64,000 bases of DNA, from NCBI GenBank assembly GCA_030620095.1, contig JAUTXW010000064.1:814501-878500 (forward strand). The letters run 5' to 3'. A program made the translations under genes and the position numbers. This DNA comes from Kuschelorhynchus macadamiae. Taxonomy: Eukaryota; Arthropoda; Insecta; Coleoptera; Curculionidae. The notes under the pieces were generated by a model. The model made no database searches and was not told the origin of the DNA. It saw only the letters and a program-made list of their open reading frames with translations. Shown here piece after piece: positions 12,085-22,659 of the stretch. How positions within the stretch are numbered: the first letter of the stretch is position 1; each line of letters starts with the position of its first letter.

Positions 12085-12890
12085 AGAAGTACCGCCCCAG
12101 TTTCATAGACAAAATAAAATATGTGCAAAAGGCAACTCAACTTTTGGACAACGACATCTGTAAGGTTATACAGGCAGACCCTACAAGTAAAACAGGAAGA
12201 TGCATTAACAGCCTGATTAACGCATCCAAGCTACCACCAGCGGAGAAGATATCATTAAAGCCAAGCAGCTCCAGACTTCCAAGTTATCTGTCTTCTACGT
12301 AATAGCAGTGTACCAAACAGATCGTCAGTGTAGTTTCGATGTAGAAGCGTACAACAAAAATGTTCACGTTAACGGCTTATAACCTTCATATTACCTTGAA
12401 GACTTGGAGGTTTTCTTACACCTACTTATTTCATTTTCCAATACTCAAATCTCGGGGGCAGCTATGGGATCTCATGTATCCCTTGTAGTAGTTAATATCT
12501 TTATGGAGGCCTTTGGGTATAATGATTTAACACATGCAGAACACTGGTTCAGATATGTAAATAATACTTTTGTTTTTTGACCTCTTGGACAGGAAAATGT
12601 GCTCATATTTCTGCACTACCTTAATCGACAAAACCAGAATATTATAGTCACAATGGCAATTACATCAAATAGAACGATTCTTTTTTTTGCAGATGTGTTT
12701 GTATAAATAAAGGAAAATGGTATATTAGGATATTTTTTGTGCAGAAAATGGATGCGTACAAATGGATAGTTAAATGCAAATGCCCACTACCATCTATTAC
12801 AAAAGCAGTAGTATTTAAAGCCTTTTCGATTTCTGATCGAGATTTTCTAACATCGGAAACACAGAATTGAGAAGAAATTGGATGTCACCG
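12085..12890 (+). pseudogene. Penelope-like reverse transcriptase relic
   Basis: Decayed frames resemble the RT of Penelope-like elements of a different clade from PLE-A and PLE-B. An upstream piece reads LLDNDICKVIQADPTSKTGR and SLKPSSSRLPSYLS, like the 'DPT ... LKP-S--P-LYGLPKIHK' region. A later piece reads GAAMGSHVSLVVVNIFMEAF, HWFRYVNNTFVF (canonical YVDD read as YVNN) and FLHYLNRQNQNI. The catalytic aspartates are lost and several stops occur. The same clade is represented at 44718-45440. Confidence 0.6.
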
Positions 12891-12929
12891 TTAAGTAGTG
12901 ATATTCCCTACATACATGGCGCTACAAAC

Positions 12930-13425
12930 AATTTCTTAAAATTTTGCACAGAAATCGAGTGTTACATAGGAATGAACTGGTAACATGGTATGAATATAAG
13001 ATAGCAAAACAAAATGACGGCCTAATAAGATATTTTAAAAATCGGTCTAGAAAAAACTACTTATTAGATTAGTTTCAAATTTTGTGCGAGAAGTAAGTGT
13101 GATATAGAGATAAACTGGTGAAGTTGTGGTACGAATTCAGAATGGGGGAACAAAATGGTAGCTAAATAAATTTTTAAAATAATCAAAGCAAAAAAAAATA
13201 AATTTTGCAGATAAATCAAATGTGATATACGGATAAACTGATACCGTTTTAACCGAATTTAACATGACGTAACAAAATGAACGTGTGTGTCAATGTAAAA
13301 AATACATGTTGAATTTGTTTTAAATTTTGCCCAAAAATGAAGTGTGACATAAGTAGAAACTGGTAAAATAGTGGTAGAAATCCAATATAATGGAACGAAA
13401 TGGCGCCCAATAAATTGTTTGAAAC
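12930..13425 (-). repeat. Interspersed repeat 'R1', copy 4 (inverted, diverged)
   Basis: Repeated phrases of the type AACTGGTAA-ATTGTGGTA--AATCCAAAAT-GC--AACAAAATGG---CC, at a spacing near 130 bp, are a diverged form of the R1 modules in reverse. Confidence 0.45.
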
Positions 13426-14359
13426 GATTGTATATATTTGTTACTAAATTACTATGTACTAAATTAAACTGGGTGACACTTCACTATACCTAATAAAAGA
13501 ACGCGGGAAGTTCCGGGTAAACGAAATTTGCCGATTTTTTTTTGCTTTACACGCGAAACCGGGTACCCATATAAAATAAAGTGACGTTTATTTTAGCGTG
13601 TTTTATGGTTTATTTTTCTATAATAATATAATAGTTTTAAGCAGTCGGTTTTTTTCGATAATTCATACTTGTTAATATAACGTTTGTTCAGTTCAGGAAC
13701 CTAGTGCATTCGCGCTCCTGCTGGTAGAGATCCACAACCCACACATGCATTTTGTTTTTTTTGTATAATTTATATAGGTCATATATAAAATAAACTTGGC
13801 AACGTAGCATCCCTAGCACACTGGATTTCCATCCAACAGGCGACACTCCCTTTATTTAGCTGTTGTAATTATGTTGAAAAACGTTTAATAATGTCTAATA
13901 TCATAATTACTTCTAACTTTTAGTTACAAATAATCATTTTTGTGTTATAGAGCATTATAATATAATCAATCTTTTACGTAGTTCATAAATTAAGTTTGTG
14001 AAAAATATGTTTTTAGCGATACCCCAAAAACAAGTTCAGTGCAACCTTCCGAAACCTTAGTTTTTTTGGATTTAATTTGAAAAAGTGGTTCATCCATAAA
14101 TTTTTGTGTATAGGAAGTATTAACAAAAGGTAATCTTTCAAATGTATATTTTAAATTTATCAAATTCCGTGGGTAAAATTGTTTACAAGAGCCTATTAAT
14201 GGTACAATAATTACAATTACTTACATTATTAACAAAATATCGATCTCGATGTGTATTATATTTTCTGACTCCATAGATCCTTCATTTCTAACCAATGTTT
14301 CTGTCACTGTTGAAGCTTTGCAAGAGACTTCTGGCTGGGTCTTAAGGTCGTTTTCATTG
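13426..14359. other. Unassigned stretch
   Basis: No coding or known repeat signal was supported. A tRNA-like anticodon-arm phrase near 13822-13845 lacks the rest of a tRNA. Confidence 0.3.
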
Positions 14360-14489
14360 CTGCAATTCTTTCTTGCAATGTGCAATAGTCTTGAACAAAG
14401 GCATGCACAGTTTGACAAAAGGTACAAATAGGTTGCCACTGCGCATGCTTTTGTTCAAGACTATTGTAACTTGCAAGAAAGAATTGCAG
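14360..14489. repeat. Inverted repeat with approximately 50-bp arms
   Basis: Left arm starts CTGCAATTCTTTCTTGCAA (14360) and the right arm is its near-perfect complement ending at 14489. The spacer is about 30 bp. The arms differ at a few positions only (for example GGCATGCACAG against AGCATGCGCAG). It abuts the 3' end of the recombinase relic, so it may be a duplicated and inverted piece of that element's tail. Confidence 0.7.
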
Positions 14490-14503
14490 CATGTAAAACG
14501 GCC

Positions 14504-15049
14504 TTAATTGTATAAAATTTTATTCACTACTTCCTTTTTATTATTGAGGCTCTCAGCTACGTAACTTTCCGCAATAGTAACGGATTTCCATCCACCATGT
14601 CACTTGATAGTTAATACATCAACTCCAGTATTTGCTAATAAAGTTACCGACGTTCTTCTAAAAGAGTGTCCACTATACATTTTGAAGTTCTCAAACTTCA
14701 AACAAACGAAAACGTATTTTTCCCGACAGGCTGGTTTAAGCACTTTCCATTTTGATATCGCATAAAGAAGCACGGATTAATAGTCGTCATGTGGGATCTT
14801 GTATCAATGTACTTTTGAATTATTTTGAAATGATAAACCTGAGTGTCGTCACTTTTTGGCACTGTAAATATACGTGACATTCCATTTTTGGAGTCAGGAA
14901 AACACGTTTTCTGAGACTTCAGTACTAGTCTTGCTTTGGCACCAATTCTTAAAGGATTTGTATGCTGCTTCATACATTTTTTTCGACTTTTCCGGTAGTA
15001 GAGATAAACAAGCAATATTTGCTGATTCTTCTATGTCTGAAACATCCAT
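14504..15049 (-). pseudogene. Crypton-like tyrosine recombinase, internally deleted
   Basis: The minus strand opens MDVSDIEESANIACLSLLPE and continues KMYEAAYKSFKNWC, the usual N-terminal SAM-like core-binding start of insect tyrosine recombinase ORFs. It then jumps to a C-terminal part: KNGMSRIFTVPKSDDTQ, YIDTRSHM, NGKCLNQPVGKN, and after a frameshift YSGHSFRRTSVTLLANTG, HGGWKS and IAESYVAES. These carry the H-x-x-R, H/W and tyrosine catalytic positions. Defects are a missing central portion near 14905-14920, a frameshift near 14697 and an in-frame TGA just before HGGW. Crypton assignment is from the pattern of family proteins; a domesticated relative is possible. Confidence 0.6.
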
Positions 15050-15287
15050 TTTGTCCACACAGAATCAAACAATTCGACTTCTTCAAACTTTTTGGTATGA
15101 ATTGTCAACTTGACGTTCTTGATCAAATAAAAACTGCTTATGTTGCTCTGGCAACGGATCACGGATGCCTTCATAATTTAACGAGAATGCTATCGAATGT
15201 AATGATAATGAAAATCCAAAAATATATCCAGCATTTTCTTGTAAACATACAATACAGGGAGGGGGAAAAATGTTATATACTATATGG

Positions 15288-15335
15288 GATGTAAGTACAT
15301 TAACCAGTCTCGAACTGGTAAATGTTACTTACATC
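15288..15335. repeat. 48-bp near-perfect palindrome
   Basis: GATGTAAGTACATTAACCAG (from 15288) mirrors the sequence ending at 15335, with the axis at CTCG/CGAG. It sits 29 bases from the Iroquois-like exon on its intron side. It could be a tiny foldback element or a binding site. Confidence 0.6.
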
Positions 15336-15363
15336 TCTCGTAGTATAAATAACTATTATATAC

Positions 15364-15517
15364 CTGTGTCAAAGTCATATTGGTAATAATAGCTAACATA
15401 ATTTTTTCGCCTTTGGTTGGATAAGGATTTTTCTTGTGTTCGTTAAACCACGCTTTAAGGGTACTTGCTGTTTCCCTTGCACTTTTTCTTCTTGCTCCGT
15501 TGAAATCCAATTCATAT
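15364..15517 (-). CDS. Iroquois-class (TALE) homeodomain exon, partial gene
   Basis: A 154-base open exon on the minus strand is bounded by a good acceptor (TTTGTTTCAG before 15517) and by CAG|GTATAT after 15364. It encodes 51 codons: YELDFNGARRKSARETAS, TLKAWFNEHKKNPYPTKGEK and IMLAIITNMTLTQ. The GEKIMLAIIT block, the TALE three-residue insertion (PYP) between helices 1 and 2, and the LKAW-NEHKKNPYPTKG core identify the Iroquois family (DNA-binding developmental regulators; mirror/araucan/caupolican in flies). Helix 3 (usually VSTWFANARR) would lie on the next exon, which I could not find. Oddities against my memory of the consensus: one residue missing in the N-terminal arm (SARE for NATRE), a helix 1 leucine changed to F, and a K to N before MTLTQ. 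It may be a divergent paralogue's exon or a duplicated pseudo-exon. Confidence 0.7.
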
Positions 15518-16019
15518 CTGAAACAAAGATAATTCAATTAATTTTTTTTTATATTTTACGTTATATTATCTCACTTTTCTATTACAATAATAAATAGGAA
15601 TCTCAGTATTTCACTGTTTTCCGTAGACCTCATAAATATTAGAAGAAAAAACATTTATTTTAAATAGTTCTAACATGCTTGTTTTTCCTGGAAAATTAAT
15701 CTTTCATAGTAAAGTAATACTATATTAAGGACCTAGGTGGAAAGTATTTTATTCCTGTCGAGGCGCGTAGCACCAAGGTGGAACATTTCTAGTGACAGGA
15801 ATGAAACCCTTTGTATTTTCAAATACAATGAGCGATTCAGAAGATTCAGATCATTTGTACTCCTCCTCAATTGAGAAGCCGCGGAAATTTTTGGAAAAAT
15901 TAAATGATCGAATAACATTGAATCATTTTCGTTATTCAATAAAATATCGAAATTTACCTGGGTGGAGAGTGATATTTACCGGGGTGGATCCCTGGAACCC
16001 GAAAAAGATATATTCGTCA
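15518..16019 (+). other. Stretch with a possible unidentified exon (15828-15959)
   Basis: From an ATG at 15828, 44 codons begin MSDSEDSDHLYSSSIEKPRK and end in IKYRNLP next to sequence that runs into R1 copy 5. The acidic start and the EKPRKFLE phrase look like the N-terminus of a DNA-transposon or nuclear protein, but I cannot name it. Confidence 0.25.
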
Positions 16020-16510
16020 GTCTGTTGGTCTATTTGTCTGTCATTCTGTCTGTCTGTCTGTCGTTCTGTCTGTTGTTCTGTCTGTATGCGTCATAGTTCA
16101 AAAACTAATTACGTGATTGACTTCAAATGTTGGTCAAAAATCAAGGGTCATAAGGGGATGAAATGGTTATATTTCGGTAAAAATCCAGTATGGCGGAACA
16201 AAATGGTGCCCTGAAAAATTTTAAAAAGTCATTGTTAAGTAACTACTTATCGAATGAACTTAATATTTGCGCAAAAACAAAGTGTGGTATAGAGATAAAT
16301 TGGTAAATTTGTTTTCTACCTAAACCCATTACGGCGGAATACAATGGCTCTCTAATGAAATGTTTAAAAATTGAGTACCAAAAAACTGTTTATCCAGTTG
16401 ACATGAAATTTTGCACAAAATCCAGTGTTAAACAAATATTGACTGGTGAATTTTTAGTGACTCCTATATGGCAAGATAAAATGGCTGCCTAATTAAAGGT
16501 TTTAATATTC
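16020..16510 (-). repeat. Interspersed repeat 'R1', copy 5 (inverted)
   Basis: Starts with an expanded CTGT tetranucleotide stretch (about 16022-16085), then GACTTCAAAT-TTGGTCAAAAA, GGATGAAATGGTTA, GTAAAAATCCAGTATGGCGG and similar R1 phrases in reverse. Confidence 0.5.
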
Positions 16511-16576
16511 CATTTATTGGATTAAAAGTTTCTTTTTTATGGAGGAATATAATAAAAGCAATTTATTTTTTTGTAG

Positions 16577-16704
16577 ACTACGTAAAAGACAAACCGCTAT
16601 ACATGAATGGTCGACCAGAAAATGTATTACGGAAAATTGTTGAAAAATATGAGGCTTGTATTGAACAAGAAGGTCGTGTTTTTGAAAATCTTAATTATGA
16701 TTAA
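16577..16704 (+). other. Exon-like open segment, unidentified
   Basis: After a pyrimidine-rich TTATTTTTTTGTAG acceptor, 42 codons read YVKDKPLYMNGRPENVL, RKIVEKYEACIEQEGR and VFENLNYD, then TAA followed directly by GTAAGT. The unbiased codon use and low-complexity-free sequence look like real coding DNA. No family is recognised. It may belong with 15828-15959, separated by R1 copy 5. Confidence 0.3.
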
Positions 16705-16710
16705 GTAAGT

Positions 16711-19300
<2,590 letters not shown>

Positions 19301-19400
19301 TATATAATTTTCTTGGGTATAGGTCCGAAAAAAGAAAGTAATTGTGACTGAGGTTTTGGTAGTGTCACATATATTGTCAATTTTAAAAAAATATCATTTT

Positions 19401-19440
19401 TGACGTTTCGGCAGGAACACCCTTGCCTTTCTCAAAAAAT
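19401..19440 (-). ncRNA. Hammerhead-like motif in PLE-A terminal repeat
   Basis: On the minus strand: TTGAGAAAGGCA, a loop, TGCC, then GAAACGTC. The GGCA/TGCC stem is perfect. The first core box (TTGAGAA) departs from CUGANGA, so cleavage may be lost. Repeated at 20874-20910 and, on the plus strand, at 33300-33333. Confidence 0.4.
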
Positions 19441-19716
19441 GTTTATCCTAAAACCAAAAAACAAAACCCTACATTTCACAATAAAAACCTATCACTTTTA
19501 ACTTACCATGAAACGTAATTAATCATTTAAAATTAAAATCTTAATAAAGAAAAAATTTCACTTATTTTTACGCACATACGAAAATAACAAAAAAGACGAC
19601 AACAACAAATCGTTTGCTGCTCGCTCTTGGGCGATATCACACTGATTTGGATTTTATTATTTTTAAAGAAAATAACCCATCGTTGGTATGGAAGGGAGGG
19701 GCAATATTTACTTTAG

Positions 19717-20853
19717 TTATATTATACCGAAATAGATTCTATTTAACACATCTATATCCTTTTTGTCATTTATGGCATGTTTGTTTTTTTTTATTTCTAT
19801 TGACTCATAGATTTCTCTTTTCTTTTTATGTAACTCAGTTTTTAGAATCTTTGTTCGGTCAAAATCGAAAGTATGATTATTTTGTTGTGCGTGTTTAGAT
19901 AATGCAGTTTGGTTTTTCTTATCGTACTTGTGGCCATGTAATCTTGACTGTAGATATTGTTGTGTCTGCCCAATATAAACACCATCACAATCCTTGCATG
20001 GTACCTGATATACTATATGTGTTTTTTGAAATTTTGAATTTTTTGTCTTAAGTTTTGTGTAATGTTGATTTAGCAAATTATATCCCCTATGGGCAACTTG
20101 TACGTTATATTTAGAGAATAAATGATTAAATTGTTCGGATAGCCCCTGTATGTATGGTAGTGTCAAGTAATTTTTTTTTGTTGTTTTATTTGACTGATTT
20201 GTTTTTCGGTGACCCAGATTGTTGTAAAATTTATTGATTCGTTTTTTGAAAACTGAATTGATTAAATGCGCAGGATAATTATTTTTTATAAGAGCTTCTT
20301 TTGCTTTTTCGATTGATTCTCTTCGAAACTCTGGATCTGATAATTGGATTGCTCTATCAGCCAGGCCAATAATGACAGATTTTTTTCTGGGTAAGAGGGT
20401 GATGGGATGAGTAATGTGTGATGTGTATCTACTAGACCATGTTTGTTTTGTATACCACTGTGTTCTGATGGTGTTGTTTTTTCTGTGTAGTGTTATATCA
20501 AGAAAGCTTATTTTTTGGTGTTTTTCGATTTCAATGGTAAACTGTAATTTTGGATGGTAGCTGTTAAACATTGATAGTATGTAATCGGTTTTTTCTTTGG
20601 GTACTAGAATTATACAATCGTCAACATATCTATAGAAGAATGGTAAATTAAAATCCAGTTTCGGTATTATATTTTCTTCTAAATTCTCAAGAACAAGTTG
20701 TGCAATTACGCTAGATATACTTGAACCCATTGCACATCCCTCTGTTTGCTTATATATTTTATCTTTGTACAAAAAATATGTCGAATTTAGTGTTAGCTCT
20801 ACGGCTTCCATAAATTCGTCAAGAGGTTTTGGTAGTGTCACATATATTGTCAA
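19717..20853 (-). CDS. PLE-A reverse transcriptase plus GIY-YIG endonuclease, 5'-truncated (378 aa)
   Basis: The frame copies RNA into DNA and carries the element's nicking domain. It holds the RT palm (GCAMGSSISSVIAQLVLE about residues 39-56, FFYRYVDDCIILVP about 72-85 with the catalytic YVDD) and the thumb/linker (ISFLDITLHRKN, GLADRAIQLSDPEF). The C-terminal GIY-YIG nuclease has CDGVYIGQTQQYLQSRLHGH about 289-308. The first ten residues (MTIYVTLPKP) come from the terminal repeat, after which RT begins abruptly at LDEFMEAVE. The fingers and first catalytic motif are therefore missing and this copy cannot be active. The plus-strand partner keeps that upstream part. Confidence 0.85.
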   Translation of the reverse strand: MTIYVTLPKPLDEFMEAVELTLNSTYFLYKDKIYKQTEGCAMGSSISSVIAQLVLENLEENIIPKLDFNLPFFYRYVDDCIILVPKEKTDYILSMFNSYHPKLQFTIEIEKHQKISFLDITLHRKNNTIRTQWYTKQTWSSRYTSHITHPITLLPRKKSVIIGLADRAIQLSDPEFRRESIEKAKEALIKNNYPAHLINSVFKKRINKFYNNLGHRKTNQSNKTTKKNYLTLPYIQGLSEQFNHLFSKYNVQVAHRGYNLLNQHYTKLKTKNSKFQKTHIVYQVPCKDCDGVYIGQTQQYLQSRLHGHKYDKKNQTALSKHAQQNNHTFDFDRTKILKTELHKKKREIYESIEIKKNKHAINDKKDIDVLNRIYFGII

Positions 20854-20912
20854 TTTTAAAAAAATATCATTTTTGACGTTTCGGCAGTAACACCCTTGCC
20901 TTTCTCAAAAAA

Positions 20913-21992
20913 CAATATCAAAAAAAGAGTAATGATCTAATAGAGAAGTGGAATAAAAAAGGTTACATTTCACCTGACACCGCTTCAAAATTAAAAATTA
21001 ATAATGCTCTTCCACCAAAAATTTACGGGCTCCCCAAACTTCATAAAGAGGGAATTCCCCTGCGCCCTATTGTATCTTGCATTCAGTCCCCTTTCAATGC
21101 CTTGTCAAGTTTTTTAAAAAATATAATTTTAAAAGTAATAAACCAAAACCAGTACTATATTAAAGATTCCTCTCACTTTAAGGAAAAAATAAAACACTTT
21201 CATGTACCACATAATCATATTTTAATATCTTTAGATGTAATTTCCCTATATACAAACGTGCCAATAAATCTAGCAAAAGACATAATAAAAAATAAATGGA
21301 AGGACATAAAAAAGTACACAGATATACCACTTGACGAATTTATGGAAGCCGTAGAGCTAACACTAAATTCGACATATTTTTTGTACAAAGATAAAATATA
21401 TAAGCAAACAGAGGGATATGCAATGGGTTCAAGTATATCTAGTGTAATTGCACAACTTGTTCTTGAGAATTTAGAAGAAAATATAATACCGAAACTGGAT
21501 TTTAATTTACCATTCTTCTATAGATATGTTGACGATTGTATAACTCTAGTACCCAAAGAAATAACCGATTACATACTGTCAATGTTTAACAGCTACCATC
21601 CAAAATTACAGTTTACCATTGAAATCGAAAAACACCAAAAAATAAGCTTTCTTGATATAACACTACACAGAAAAAACAACCCCATCAGAACACAGTGGTA
21701 TACAAAACAAACATGGTCTAGTAGATACACACATTACTCATCCCATCACCCTCTTACCCAGAAAAAATCTGTCTTTATTGGCCTGGCTGATAGAGCAATC
21801 CAATTATCAGATCCAGAGTTTCGAAGAGAATCAATCGAAAAAGCAAAAGAAGCTCTTATAAAAAATAATTATCCTGCGCATTTAATCAATTCAGTTTTCA
21901 AAAAACGAATCAATAAATTCTACAACAATCTGGGTCACCGAAAAACAAATCAGTCAAATAAAACAACAAAAAAAAATTACTTGACACTACCA
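20913..21992 (+). CDS. PLE-A plus-strand copy, 5' part of RT (interrupted by the transposon)
   Basis: An open frame without a proper start begins at 20913 (QYQKKSNDLIEKWNKKGYIS) and runs through PPKIYGLPKLHKEGIPLRPI (template-binding fingers), LISLDVISLYTNVP (first catalytic D), QTEGYAMGSSISSV and FFYRYVDDCITLVP (YVDD). It ends at TKKNYLTLP, where codons from the inserted transposon take over and stop the frame at 22025. The rest of the protein resumes at 32584. Compared with the minus copy, the two are very similar, with scattered substitutions and a small frame disturbance near SRYT. Confidence 0.85.
21991..21992. other. CA target duplication, left
   Basis: CA here and at 32582-32583 flanks the insert. 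The uninterrupted minus-strand PLE-A copy has one CA at the matching place (CTACCATACATAC). Confidence 0.85.
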
Positions 21993-22025
21993 CACAGAAA
22001 AAAATACAGTCGTGTTTTCAATTAA
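21993..22025 (+). repeat. Left terminal inverted repeat of the CACTA-like element
   Basis: CACAGAAAAAAATACAGTCG onward. Pairs with 32549-32581. Confidence 0.75.
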
Positions 22026-22429
22026 TTGTCAGTATTTGGATGTTTTCTAATTGTTTTAAATGTATTTCTATTGATTCCAAATCCATTTTATCCGAACAAT
22101 TTAATCCTTAGACTCGAAGTAATAGCAGAGGTATCATTAAATTTCAAATAATTTATATTTAATCTAAGAGGTTTTTATCATCCTTCGAATAGCAATCGTA
22201 GCACATATACAATGTCAGCATTTTATTGTTTTTAATATATATCCTATGTTTCATTTAAGCTCACCATTCAATTTATTTTATGAATAAAATAATTGTTACA
22301 AAAACTGTCCATAATAATCAATTTAATAAAAATTTATTTTGTCTAGAACGCAACTGTTACAAAAGCAATAAAGCATGTTATCAATACATTGTCTGTGCTA
22401 TTTAAGAAATCCATAGGTAGCAATCGTGC

Positions 22430-22500
22430 CAATAACGTTTTCCATTGAATTCAATGATCCTTGTTGTTGAATCAACTACACTCTTCATTGAACTAAATTA
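22430..22500. promoter_or_regulatory. Left subterminal repeat cluster (TTCAATGA/TCATTGAA)
   Basis: CCATTGAATTCAATGATCC and TTCATTGAAC lie close together here. The same octamer in either direction recurs near the other end (32383-32425, 32532-32542). CACTA elements use such subterminal repeats as protein-binding sites; the function here is inferred. Confidence 0.45.
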
Positions 22501-22659
22501 AATGCTTTATTGTAAGTAGGTATTTCTTGGGAAAATCCGGAGACCGCGCACCGGCAATCGCTGCGTGCTTATTGCATCATTTTCAATTCCCGGTCGTTAG
22601 GTGTTGGATGCATTATTTTAGTTGTGTTGTCTTTTTTAATCGTTTTCCTACTTTTCGGT

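Larger units (their letters stand above)
19306..20912 (-). mobile_element. PLE-A, minus-strand copy (5'-truncated Penelope-like element)
   Basis: The copy runs from a terminal repeat (about 19306-19500, with TGACGTTTCGGC at 19401) through GIY-YIG and RT coding sequence to a second partial terminal repeat at 20822-20910. It is head-to-head with the plus-strand copy starting at 20913. This terminal-repeat-plus-inverted-partner layout is typical of Penelope-like elements. Confidence 0.8.

Noticed and set aside
13797..13856. tRNA-like phrase around CTGGATTTCCATCCAAC
   Set aside because: Resembles an anticodon arm only; no acceptor stem and no B-box (GGTTCGAATCC-type) sequence follow.
15792..16214. 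140-codon plus frame treated as one protein
   Set aside because: The second half runs into the R1 repeat and its CTGT microsatellite; only the first 44 codons from 15828 look plausible.
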